DNA of 30,990 nt, from NCBI GenBank assembly GCA_003049485.1, contig PYST01000411.1, forward strand, positions 1 through 30,990. Reading direction: 5' to 3'. Shown here in pieces: positions 9,532-19,690 of this stretch; the first letter of the stretch is position 1, and each line of letters opens with the position of its first letter. The notes beneath the pieces are model-generated. The model did not search any database. It saw only the letters and a program-made list of their open reading frames with translations, and was not told where the DNA came from. Both the position numbers and the translations under genes were made by a program. This DNA is from Ophioceras dolichostomum (taxonomy: Eukaryota > Ascomycota > Sordariomycetes > Magnaporthales > Ophioceraceae).

Positions 9532-12500
9532 CCGCCAATCCTCCGCAGCCCGGCCCCGTCGCCGAGGCCTTTGACGAGGCCATGCTCAGCTTCAAAACCA
9601 AGCTCAAAGATAAGGATCTGTACAAAGAGGCTCTCCAGACCCGATGCGCGGCCGATGTGTACAGCCTGACCACGAAGCTCCAGAGTCAGCAAGGCGCTAC
9701 GGGCAAGCTGCTGGGCTTAGGCAAGATCGCAAGGCTACTGGAGCCCCTCGACGAGTACGCCAAAACAATCGAGGTACTCGTACAGGCCAAGCCCGACATC
9801 CTCGCGCTCATCTGGGCCCCATCGTCCTACTCCTCCAGTGGACGCGCTCGTTCACGCGCTCGTTCGACGCCGTCATCAACGCTCTGGCCGACATTGGTCG
9901 GGCCCTGCCGAACTTCAAGAAGTTCGCCGAGCTGTGGCCTGCAAACACCGAGCTCCAAAAGGTCCTTGTCCTCTTCTTCGAGGACATGCTCGCCTTCTAC
10001 GCCATTGCGCTGAAGTTTTTCTGCATGAGCAGTAAGCCAATACCATCACCACTTACAAGCTCTGTCTTGGGGCGAATACTTGCGGGCCGTTGCCTCTCCG
10101 TCTTGCGATGCACTCACTGACTTTGCAACTAGGGCTGCGCCACTTCTTCGACGCGCTCTGGCCGGAGCACAAGAAGAAGATCGAAGAGATCGTGAGAAAG
10201 CTCGTCGAACACTCGAAGCTCATGCGGACAGAGGTGCAGGATCTGGACATCATCGGGGCGCACCATGCCCGGGAGGAGCTGCTGGAGTTTCTCGACCGGC
10301 AGGCGGAGAAGGAGCAGCGCGAGCAGTTCAACGCCGTCAGGACGAGCCTGTCGCCGCCGGCCTATGGCGCCGTACTCGATCACTGGCGCGGGCGCTTCTG
10401 CCAGGGCACGGAGAAGTAGCTTTTCGCCGACGATACCTTCAAAAAGTGGCTCGATTCGAAGGATGGCTCCAACAAGGTTCTCTGGCTCGAGGGCATTCCC
10501 GGCGCAGGTAGATTGCATTCTGATGCTCTGCCGAACAAGTCAAATGATGTCCCATGATTGTATGGCTGATTCCCATGTCGCTGCTACAGGCAAAACGTTC
10601 CTTTCCGGCTCGGTGGTCGCGAAAACCCAATCCATCGGCAAAGTCGCCTGCGCGTTCCTGCGACACTCCGACGGCGATCAACGCAGTCGAGCCTTGAGCA
10701 TCCTCCACTCCATGACCTTCCAGTTAGCCGACTCGGACAGTACGATGTAAATGGTCTTAACACAGGCTGACCGGACTAACTTAGACAACGACGTCGACGT
10801 CGCGGCGGGTCTTCTAGCGAAGCTGCTCAACTGCGTCGACCCGGCCTTCGTCATCATCGACGGCCTCGACGAAATCGACGTGGTCGAGCGCAGGAGGCTC
10901 CTCCGTGCGCTGTTGGCTATGCTAGAACGAGCAAGGAAGCCAAGCTAATGGTCGCAAGCCGCCCCGAGCACGACATCGGCCTCATCCTCGGCAAGAAGTC
11001 GCTCGGTATCACGGTACAGGAGCGCAACTGTGGTGGGATCCAGGTGTTCATCAGCACCCGCACCGAGGACCTGATCAACGAAGCTGGCATGGACGAAGAG
11101 GAGAAGAAAGAGGCACGCGCAATTCTTGCGCCACTTGCGGCGCATTGCAAAGGACTGTTCCTCCTAGCCCGCCTCGTCATGGACATCGCGGAATATGACA
11201 TCCATGATCTGAGTCACACGTTTGCAGTGCCGCCGGAGAAGCTCGACGACGCTTACAAACGGATCGTGGAGCGGGTATCTCGTCGCTTGGAGACCCCTGC
11301 GCTGCGAGCGAAGGCCAGTGACATCCTTGGCTGGGTTGCCTGCTCTCCGATGTCGATGACCGTCCTCGAGCTCGAGCAGGCGGTGATCGTCAACCAAAAC
11401 GACTTTCACGCGAGAGATCGGACCGCGTCACGGCTCAACCTTGTCAAGCTCTGCGGGCCGATCGTCGAGGTGGTCGACGGCTATGTATAGCTTTGCCACT
11501 TCACTGCCAAAGAGGACGCACGTTCGAGTTGACCTCCCCTTTCTACAAATCCTTGACGGCTAACATTTCGTTGATCTCCACTCAACCAGGTACATCCTCC
11601 GCGGCTCTCCCTAAGGACTAGTCACGGACGACGCCGCCCTACTCAGTTTGGCATCGTGCTGCGTCGACTACTTTCTCCAGGACAACTATGGACCCAACCT
11701 GTCGGAGGCGGACCTCGTCAGTTATGCAGAGGCCGGAGCGTACAGGCTGGACAACTACGCCACTGTGTCACTCCCAGTCGCTGTCTGGAAGTATCTTCGT
11801 CTACGGCCGGCCGCTTTTCCAGAGGAGTTCTTGGCTCGCCTTGGTGGTCTGTGGCTGGACAGGGGCAATCGAGAATGCCGAGCCGATGGCGACAGCATGC
11901 CACCCATACCGGCAACTGTGACAACGGCCCTGAGAAGGATCAAAGAATCTCACCCCGATGCTCACTCGTTCCTCACAAGCGCGGCAACGTTCGTCGCGGC
12001 AACGAAAGAAATCAACTTCAGACTCCAGCGAGGTATGCTTGTTTTTGCTGTCTGCCGCCATCCTCGATTCGCTTTGACCCAGAGCCTGCAATGTAATGTA
12101 TTATAGTGTATTTTGTATTGTGTCTGAGGCCCCGTTACCTGCCGCGTACGGTGTAATACCGCGCACAGCACAACCAAATAGGTCCGAAATACAATACAGA
12201 ATACAATACAGAATACCATACATTACATTACATTGCAGGCCCTGTTTTGACCACGGTGTTTCGTCTCGGCTGATTAACACAACCAACAGACTCAAAGATG
12301 TTCTCTCACTACCCACTCTCCAGCCGTCAAACATCCGCCACCCTGCAAGTCGTCGCGTCCAAACTAGACCCACAGAGGCTTGTTCAGCACTACGGGGCCC
12401 GGCCCTTTCGGTGCCGCTATCTGAAGTGTGGCTCCTGGCGCCACGGCTTCGACAACATCGCTTCTCGAGATGCACACGAGCAATTGCATACCCGCTACGG

Positions 12501-13493
12501 TTGCACCGAACCGGGTTGCAGATATCAGTCTTGGAATGCGTTCCTGTCGGAGCGAGAGAAGCTTCATCACATGGAAAAGCACCATCGTCCCAACGGAGAG
12601 CAAGGACCTGCACCTGGGTCTTCTGCGCTTTCGGCTGTCACATGCGACGAGACCAGTTTCAACCAGTCCTGTTTGATCTGGTCGGGCATGACCAAGTTGA
12701 TGCGGTTAGGGCTCACATGTCTCATCCCGGAATGGCCAGCATATCTGAAGAGGTCCAGCACAGCCTGCTTAACTCTGCGGCATCTTGGGCGTCCCCTAGA
12801 ATGATTGAAGCTCTCGCTGAGGGCTGCCCTACTGTGGCGGATCATATTCAGGGCAGACAGCTTTCGTCAGGCGCAAAAGATGACCATCAGGCTTGGCTGC
12901 AGCTGTTCAGAAGGGCCATCGACCATCAAAATTGTGACATGGCCAGGGAACACATCGTATGGCTACGCTCTGCTGCCTTCAACAGAGCCTCGGCTTCTTT
13001 CAACGGCACTCTCTTCGTCCGCGTCATGGCTTCCACCAAGATCACCCAGAGGATGTTAAGGTCGGACATCACGTTGCCGATTTTCGAAGATTGGGTTGAC
13101 TTTTGTATCAACTACTATTCTACGAAACGCGATGAACCTGACTCGGGCATCAGGGACTTCCTAAGGCAGCTGTTTGGCGCCGACGTCATGCGTGCCACTC
13201 GCGGTAACTCTCACGCAGAGCGGGTCATATCGGCAGCCTGGGGAAAGGTCGTTGCAGCTCTAATTAAGCCGGATGATCGCGAGAAGACTCTCCAAGATGC
13301 GCTTCGACTTGTGCGCAGCAGCCAAGCACTCCGATTCTCGACGAGCCTCGCAAAGACATTGACGGAGCTTGGGGCGTCGGTTGATAAACTCGCGGCCGAA
13401 GAAGAATATTACGATCAACCATCGCTATTGGAGAGACTAAAGAAAAAAAGATTAATGATGGCTCGACAGCAGGAAGATTCAAGAAGGTATTAG
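9525..13493 (+). pseudogene. NLR/STAND relic: DUF7708-like, NACHT, C2H2-type zinc fingers, unknown C-terminus
   Basis: Start ATG 9525 (MNAANPPQPGPVAEAFDEAM). The N-terminal alpha-helical part (ALIWGPIVLLLQW after correcting a one-base loss near 9815; DMLAFYAIALKFF) resembles the fungal DUF7708 region that precedes NACHT domains. The NACHT part has Walker A VLWLEGIPGAGKT, split by an intron at 10508-10589, and Walker B FVIIDGLDEID (about 10848-10880). The winged-helix-like remainder includes SRPEHDIG and VHFTAKE-type sequence (here LCHFTAKE). Next come TDDAALLSLASCCVDYFL, then RPFRCRYLKCGSWRHGF and YGCTEPGCRYQSW...HHMEKHH, two degenerate C2H2 fingers. A C-terminal domain follows (12645-13493, LFDLVGHDQVDAVRAHMSHP onward). 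Introns fit at 10032-10132, 10508-10589 and 12033-12289. Lesions: TAG 10417, TAA 10748, frameshift near 10930, TAG 11488, TAA 11612, and frameshift(s) near 12600-12650. Intact homologues act in non-self recognition and cell-death signalling. Confidence 0.8.
12080..12244. mobile_element. hAT-like MITE, copy 1 (165 bp), inside an intron of the NLR relic
   Basis: The ends are CAGAGCCTGCAATGTAATGT at 12080 and, on the other strand from 12244, CAGGGCCTGCAATGTAATGT. The TIRs extend as AT-rich tgta/gtattttgtattgt-type sequence. Flanking octamers ctttgacc (12072-12079) and ttttgacc (12245-12252) differ at one base and look like the 8-bp target duplication of hAT elements, whose ends typically begin CAGRG. 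There is no coding capacity. The element lies within the 12033-12289 intron, so it need not have broken the reading frame. Confidence 0.75.
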
Positions 13494-13620
13494 TTATATC
13501 AATGTCTCAATATTTGATTCATTGGATCAGTACTACACATCTGGCCTGGACACCTGGCATCTTCGTCGCATATTTAATAAAAAAAAGCCTGTCGGTCCCT
13601 CCATTCCGATTTGTCAACGA

Positions 13621-14007
13621 ATGCAAACCTACTCGAATGCATACTCGAACATAGATCGACGACTACAGGCCAAGACGGACCGATCGACTATATCGAGCGA
13701 TTCGCTACAGGAGCTCATCCGCGTTAATATAGAACAACTACGCCTGCTCGAAGAACAGTTCGACGCGGAATCGGGAAGTTCCACGGGAAATATATCGGCC
13801 GAAGAGCTCGACGCGCTGCAACGCATGCTAAATCTTCGCTTTATCGCTATTACGAATTCGTCGGGATCGATCAAACAAAATGCGGCGAAATTCAACGTGA
13901 ACTTCGGGTGGTCGAAGCTGGGCTTTGGCCAATGCGGCATTGTCTTACGAGATCACCGGTACGCCCACAGAAGCTTCGGGTCCACAAGCAATGGGGTGAT
14001 GCCTTGA
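13621..14007 (+). CDS. Hypothetical protein or fragment, 128 aa
   Basis: The first ATG of a frame open from about 13522 gives MQTYSNAYSNIDRRLQAKTD at its start and ends ...SNGVMP before TGA 14005-14007. A predicted helical, Glu/Leu-rich middle (SLQELIRVNIEQLRLLEEQF, AEELDALQRMLNLRF) could form a coiled coil. No family is recognised. Codon use leans on TCG, CGA and ATA more than the neighbours do, and the frame sits between a relic gene and a MITE, so it may be a transposon fragment rather than a host gene. No signal peptide or membrane segment is seen. Confidence 0.25.
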   Translation: MQTYSNAYSNIDRRLQAKTDRSTISSDSLQELIRVNIEQLRLLEEQFDAESGSSTGNISAEELDALQRMLNLRFIAITNSSGSIKQNAAKFNVNFGWSKLGFGQCGIVLRDHRYAHRSFGSTSNGVMP

Positions 14008-14094
14008 GGAGGAATTTGAATCCCACAAGGCTGCCTAGGTAGGTAGTTTCGGCTGTCGATGCCGCGTCCGCGCCCAGCAGGCCTGCACCCTGAC

Positions 14095-14219
14095 CAGAGC
14101 CTGCAATGTAATGTAGTGTAGTGTGTTTTGTATTGTATCTGGGACCGCGTTACCTGCCGCGTACGTAGGTCGTAAATACAATATAGAATACAATACATTA
14201 CAATACATTGCAGACCCTG
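14095..14219. mobile_element. hAT-like MITE, copy 2 (125 bp)
   Basis: It starts CAGAGCCTGCAATGTAATGT at 14095 and ends, read on the other strand from 14219, CAGGGTCTGCAATGTATTGT. The middle shares ccgttacctgccgcgtac or a near match with copy 1 at 12080-12244, but is about 40 bp shorter. Flanks (accctgac and acctgacc) are similar, but no clean 8-bp duplication can be stated because the right flank is a local tandem repeat. Confidence 0.7.
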
Positions 14220-14255
14220 ACCTGACCACCAAAACCCCTGACCTGACCACTAAAA
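14214..14255 (+). repeat. 21-bp tandem repeat, two units
   Basis: accctgacctgaccaccaaa (a) at 14214 is followed at 14235 by cccctgacctgaccactaaa (a), with two differences. It abuts and overlaps the right end of MITE copy 2. Confidence 0.75.
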
Positions 14256-14997
14256 CCTACCCCTCGATGAGTTGGTCGACGCTCAGACAAAAGCACCGTG
14301 CAATGGGTGCGATCTGCACCTGCGTATTACATTAGCTTCGGCAGGATGCGAACCCAATTAGCGGCGATATGATAGCGCTGACTGCGCCATCGGTCTACCG
14401 GCCGGGCTCTACTAATGCAGGACACTCGACCCCTCACTTGCAAGAAGAGCGGGCCAACCTTGTTACCCCGCGCCGCGCAACCATCTCCCCGTTGACCTCT
14501 AGACCTACTATCATTCCGGACCAATCGCCGTGGCCCCTCTTTGCCGTCGCATTATCCCTTGATCGCTTGATCGGGCCAACGTGCGTCTGGTTCCCGTGTG
14601 CTCTTAAGAAATCCATACTATGTCATCCCTTACAGAATGCGGGGTTTCGCCCATCTTCGTGTTCAGGCGGTCTCGCCTGCACTCTGCCGGATACGCAGGA
14701 CAACTCGCCTGCCTGCCTGCCGAGAAGTCGAAGATGGGATGGTGCCACCGCCACGAGCCAGACAACCCTTGAAGCAGGGGAGAAGGGGAGCTTCCGTCCA
14801 TACTTTTTTTTCGCATGAAGGTCAGGCATAAAAGGGGTAGTGTCTCCTCCGCACGAGGGGCATACCCTTCCCCCTGATGTGAGCTACGTCTTCCCGCTGC
14901 TCTGCAACCAAAAGAAAACGACAACAGGACACGACTAGAAGGTGATACTGAACTGTACTTCGCTCATTCTCCTGTATCGCAACAAGGATAGGAAGAT
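14256..14997. other. Non-coding; upstream region of the MetE-like gene
   Basis: No supported gene. A segment near 14340-14420 resembles tRNA A and B boxes on the minus strand but does not fold into a cloverleaf. Pyrimidine-rich stretches occur around 14770-14880. The 5' leader of the downstream gene would lie at the right edge. Confidence 0.5.
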
Positions 14998-16505
14998 ATG
15001 GCCACCGCAGCCGAGAAGAACAAGCAGCGGCCGCCCTTCCGGGCTGAGCATATGGGCTCGCTCTTGCGGCCCAAGAAACTCGGCGACAAGCGGGTGGCGC
15101 TCGACGGGAAGAAAGCCGTGGACATCACGGCCGACCCGGAGCTTGAGGCCATCGAGGATGAGTCCATCAACGATATCGTGAAGGTCCAGCTGGACCTTGG
15201 CTATCATGGCGTGACGGATGGCGAGTACCGCCGTCATCAGTTCTGGGGCACCTTCTTTCCCGCTCTCGAGGGAATGGAGGAGATCTTTGAGCCGCCTCTG
15301 GACATGTTCCGCCTTTACGTGCCGGACCTGGCCGCATTCAGTAGGTTCTCCTGTGTTCGACCATAGCTCATTGCTCGGCCAGTCGTCACGCCCAGCGAAG
15401 CCTACAACTGCCATGTTCGAATAACGTGCCCGCACTAATCACCTTCCTTTCCGTCCCACCAGCCGAGGCCGGCCACAAACCCGGCGAATCAGTCGTGTGC
15501 ACAGGCAAGATCAAGCACGTGGGCAGCACGTATCTCAAGGAGTGGAACTACCTCAAGTCGATCCTGCCCGCCGACCGCGTGCGCGAGGCGAAGCTCACCC
15601 TCCCAGCCCCGGAGTGGTATCATCTCCGCTACCAGGCCGGACGCGCGTACCCCAAGGACGTCTACGCCAACGACGCCGAGTACTTCGCCGACATCGCCGA
15701 GGCGTACCGCACCGAGCTTCGCATCCTCTACGACGCCGGCTGTCGGAACGTCACGATCGATGACCCTAACCTTGCCTGTAAGTCATCAGCCAGCCAGCCA
15801 GCTCCGATCCTGTCGCTTCCCCTTTCATCTAATTTTCTCCTTGCTCTCTTTCTCTCTCTGTATACAATCTTTCTCCAACTACATACACAATCCCTCTTGC
15901 ACGGAATATGTATGCTCACTCCACGCAATATAGACTTCTGCTCCGAAAAGATGCTTTCCGGCTTCGCAGCAGCAGGCGAAGACGCCTCCGCCCTCCTAGA
16001 CTCGTACATCGGGCTGTACAACGACTGCCTCTCGGGCCGGCCGGCGGACCTGCACGTGGGCCTGCACCTCTGCCGGGGCAACTTCGCGTACAGCCGCCAC
16101 TTCAGCGAGGGCGGCTACGAGCGTATCGCGACGAAGCTCTTCAAGTCCATCAACGTCGACACCTACTTCCTCGAGTACGACACTCCTCGTGCCGGGGGGT
16201 TCGAGCCGCTCGCGGAGCTCCCTGCCCACAAGAACGTCATCTTGGGCGTAGTCACCAGCAAATTCCCGGAGCTGGAGGACAAGGGGAAAATGAGGGAGAG
16301 GGTTATGGAGGCTGCGGAGTGGGTCGCGAGGGGACAGGGCGAGGAAGGGGGTGGGAAGGAGGGAGCGCTGAGGAGGATGGGCGTTAGTCCGCAGTGCGGG
16401 TTCGCGAGCCACCATCTGGGGAACAGCGTCACGAGGGAGGATATGGTGAATAAGTTGAGGCTGGTGAGGGAGATTGCGGATGATATTTGGCCGGGGGAGC
16501 CTTGA
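14998..16505 (+). CDS. MetE-like single-domain protein (cobalamin-independent methionine synthase C-terminal family)
   Basis: Three exons (14998-15340, 15463-15777, 15934-16505) with donors gtaggt and gtaagt give about 409 residues, starting MATAAEKNKQRPPFRAEHMG. This is the length of the single catalytic barrel of the MetE C-terminal family (as in bacterial YxjG/YxjH-type proteins), about half of full MetE. Zinc ligands match those of MetE: HLC in VGLHLCRGNF (His 16065-16067, Cys 16071-16073), Glu in YFLEYDT (16173-16175), and Cys in VSPQCGFASH (16395-16397). The family binds zinc to activate a thiol for methyl transfer; the actual thiol and methyl donor of these short paralogues are not settled. 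No targeting signal is seen, so it is probably cytosolic. It is convergent with the arabinofuranosidase gene. The frame is intact. Confidence 0.88.
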
Positions 16506-16859
16506 GTAGTTAGTGAGGCAGGTGAAAAAGGAGAAGGACGGTAACAAAACAGGCGTGTTTCCATTTTGGTGATAGCCCTTTTTAGTCTGACTGATCTTGG
16601 GAGTCGTTTTGCTGTGCTCTTTGTTCGGGGGTGCGAATAGGGTTACGATCTTGGGGAACGCTTCCTACCTTCTGCGAGCCGACTGTCTGCTGATGGAGAA
16701 AGGGGGAAAAGAGGTTCACTGAGAGATGCTCGACTAACATCCGGGGACGGACATTAAAATCTCAACTTTCTTGAACTAGGTACCTAAACAGATGATTCCA
16801 CTTCTGGCCATCTTTGCCTCTGTTTCGATCGAGCACATCAATCCGAGCAGGATGCCTCC
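16506..16859. other. Convergent intergenic region, 3' ends of two genes
   Basis: About 350 bp between two stop codons facing each other. It holds only presumed 3' UTRs; no ORF, repeat or RNA gene is supported. Confidence 0.6.
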
Positions 16860-18951
16860 TCATGCCTTCCACCGCAGCATAGTGAAGGAGTGCTCAGGGA
16901 AGTGGTACGCGAACCCTACACCATTGCCTCCGTCGACATCATACTGGGCCTCCTCCACCCCGACGCAGCTCATCTCCGCCGTATTCGTCACATCCAACCT
17001 CTCTCCATTAACAGTATACACATCCACCTTACTACCCGGCTTCACGCCCTCAACATCCACAAGGAACCCCCTTTCCGGATGCACGTTCACCACGGCGAGC
17101 GACACCCACCCCTCATCATCCACACCAGCACTGACATCCAACCAAGGCGTCTCAACACTGCCCCTGATCCACCCCGGATTCGTCTCGCCCAGATACTCGC
17201 CGCACCTAACATGCACCGCCAGCGAGCTGCCGCGCATGTACTTGCTAAACAGCAGCAGCGGCCACCACGTCGTCTGCTTGACCAGCCCCCTCGGCGTCGT
17301 CATCAACGGCGAAATAACATTGACGCTCTGTGCAATATTCGCCATGCCGACGTGCCTCGCCTGCCGCACAAACACATTCAGCCACACCGCAACAGCGAGC
17401 GCGTCCGACAGCGTGTACTTCTCCTCCGCGCCCTCGGGCCCCTTCGCTCTCACAGGATCCCAGACGTTCCACTCGTCGAAGCATATCTTGGGCACGGGAA
17501 GTCCTGCCGGTATGTCGTTCTCCACGCGCGCCAGCTCGATCAGCGACGCGGCAACCTTTATCGCGCGCTCGGCCGCCCGCGGCGCGGTCGCGTTGGGGAG
17601 GTGCGACTCGTCGGCCGTGTACAGGTGGATGCTGTGCATGTCGATCAGGAGCGGGACCCCGCGTGACTCGAGCAGGTGCTTGTCGTGGCGGACGCACGAC
17701 TTGATGACGTGCGCGTCCCACGAGGAGAGGCCCGTCTCGCCGCAGAGGACGAGCTTGACGGATGGGTCGAGGAGCTTGAGCGCTTTGGCCCATTGGTAGG
17801 CTTGCTTTGCGTAGTCTTCTTTGGTTTGCTGGCAGACTTGCCAGGGGCCCCACATCTCGTTGCCGAGCGCCCAGTATTTGACCTTGAAGAAGGAAGAGAC
17901 GGGAGAGAGGAAATGGAGGGGAGTCAGTTGGACTGCGGATGATGATGATGATAATGATGATGATGATGGTAGTGGTGGTGGTGGTGGTGGAGAGGAGAAG
18001 ACGGGAGAGACGAATAATAGCTTGCGTTGTAGGGCTTCTCCCTGCCGTTCTGACGACGGAGGTTGGCGTAGTGGGTATCGGCATCCGAGTTGCAGTACTC
18101 GACCCAGGCCAGGGCTTGTGATAGGGTGTAGGGTGTCAGCCTTTGCTTCGAGCATGATTCACATATCATCATAAAGATATTGGTTGGGCGGTTGGTTATG
18201 GCTGGAGACTACCCGCCCACCTTCATCGAGAGTACCTATCGTTATTACGGAGAGAACTTGATCATCAGCACCGGCATTATGAGGCACCAGACAAGCTACT
18301 TGCTGTCAAAGACTGAGCATTGAGCTGTAGCTCTCACCAGTCCCGAAGTTGAGCGCAAAGTACGGCTCCGTCCCGACGATCTCGCACCACTTCAAGAACT
18401 CGTCTGTGCCGAACTGGTTGTTCTCGACCCCAAGCCAGGCCAGTTCTTGTCTAGATTTGGTCGACAGCAGTCAGCCAAGGCTCGGAATAACGTGGTTCTC
18501 TTCGAGGCAACAACGAGCTTGCACTATTTTTAGAGTGCACGTAGATAAGGGGGTTGCTCACTTTCTGGGCCGCTTCTCCTTTGGTCCAACGCCGTCCAGC
18601 CAGTGGTAGGTGGCGACGAAGTTGCCCCCGGGATAGCGGACGACTGGGCACTTGAGTTCCTTGAAGGCCTCAATGATGTCCTTCCGAAAGCCGTGCTCAT
18701 CTGAGAGAGGGTTACCCGGGTCATAGATGCCGCCGTAAATACATCGGCCCATATGTCTTTGTTGCGATTTTAGCTCGTTTGTTAGCGTGGCCTCTTTTCA
18801 GGTACCTTCCTTACCGGGGTACGGGTGGCCTGTCGCGGACTGACTCTGTGAAGCCACCGTATGTGTTGTCGTCGATCCGTGCAATGGTGTGCCGTGGATC
18901 CAACGTGATGCTCGGCCTCTCCTCATCCCCGATTCGGGTGAAGGTAGTCAT
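16860..18951 (-). CDS. Alpha-L-arabinofuranosidase, GH51, intracellular type
   Basis: Exons on the minus strand are 18951-18845 (start MTTFTRIGDEERPSITLDPR), 18756-18562 (EHMGRCIYGGIYDP, CPVVRYPGGNFVATYHWLDG), 18450-18338 (ELAWLGVENNQFGTDEF), about 18130-18026 (TLSQALAWVEYCN, ANLRRQNGREKPYN) and 17882-16860 (VKYWALGNEMWGPW to the end FTMLRWKA). The acid/base glutamate is in ALGNEMWG (codon 17858-17856) and the nucleophile glutamate in CFDEWNVWDP (17474-17472); both are present. It hydrolyses terminal arabinofuranosyl residues from arabinan or arabinoxylan oligomers. There is no signal peptide, so it should act inside the cell. The fourth intron (18025-17883) has a GC donor. The acceptor before exon 4 is not clear: the conserved TLSQ stretch is encoded but no AG immediately precedes it, while a cacaAG lies just after it. 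The 3' part of the coding region is intact. Confidence 0.87.
17938..17990 (+). repeat. (GAT)n/(GGT)n microsatellite in a GH51 intron
   Basis: gatgatgatgatgataatga is followed by about seven ggt triplets. It lies in the GC-AG intron of the arabinofuranosidase gene, about 35 bases downstream of the donor on the gene strand, and reads there as (CCA)n(CAT)n. Confidence 0.85.
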
Positions 18952-19690
18952 AGTGATGATTGTAGGACAAAGCGCGAACTTGGTCGTCTCAAGAGGATTT
19001 GCGCGTCAGGGGATGCTGCCGACCAGCGAAGTGGCGATCGGGTCCTGATAAAGCATTTCTATTACTCGATCACAAGGGTATGGCGATATAAACCGATCGT
19101 CCAGGACGAGCGCCGCCGAGTCGGAGAACGGAGAACATCCCCGCTCACAAGCAGTCCTCGGGATCTATCGACCCGAACAGCATCGGCCCTACATGCGGAC
19201 AAATCACAACGAGAGGCATATTTCATGTAGCACCGAAACAGGGGTTACTGGGAATAGACCTAAAGTCGACACTAAACTGGGCTAATGAGGCTATCTCGAT
19301 ACTCGGTTGACTGTGTGCAGGCACTCACGCAGTGGCTGAGCGCTTATTGTAGAAGTGATCTGGGCGCGGCTATTGTGCTTGGCGCACGGTTGTGTTTCGC
19401 GAGTTACCGATTGTGCCGCGAACTTTAGACCTTCTCCGACGGCTGAGAAATAGAGTTAAACCTTTCCGGCGTCCACGGGTAGTGCATGTGAAGGCAGCAG
19501 CTTTCCGAACATTCGGAGACGACATTTGAGCAAGAAAGCCCTTTTCAAACGTTGAACCAAACGAGGGGTTTGCGGGCCGTACTTTTCATAAGCGCCAGTC
19601 CATCTAAACCAAAATCATCATTGATCGATTCAATCCATCGTCAATCCAGCGTCAATCATCAACCAACCCACGTTTACCCCGCCTGCCGCC
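18952..19690. other. Divergent promoter region, GH51 and F-box genes
   Basis: About 740 bp between two divergent starts. No ORF worth calling. A tata-like gcgatataaacc occurs at 19082-19093, and no defined regulator site could be assigned. The start of the F-box gene has a good context (gccgccATGGca). Confidence 0.5.

Noticed and set aside
10080..10511. Alternative frames through the NLR relic (Arg/Ala-rich)
   Set aside because: They are off-frame translations of the NACHT region; the frame with GIPGAGKT and conserved helices is the real one.
12645..13493. A separate intact gene starting within the NLR relic tail
   Set aside because: The open frame begins within MITE sequence and has no promoter or plausible start. 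It continues the NLR after small frameshifts, so it was kept as part of the relic.
14340..14420. Possible tRNA on the minus strand (A-box-like tggcgcagtcagcgc, B-box-like ggttcgcatcc)
   Set aside because: The D-stem-like GCGC/GCGC pair is present, but the anticodon, T and acceptor stems do not pair in a cloverleaf. It may be a tRNA-derived relic at most.
17676..17942. Several plus-strand frames opposite the GH51 gene, and similarly long frames opposite the permease and chitinase genes
   Set aside because: They are antisense shadows of GC-rich coding exons; the minus- or plus-strand partners carry the conserved catalytic motifs.
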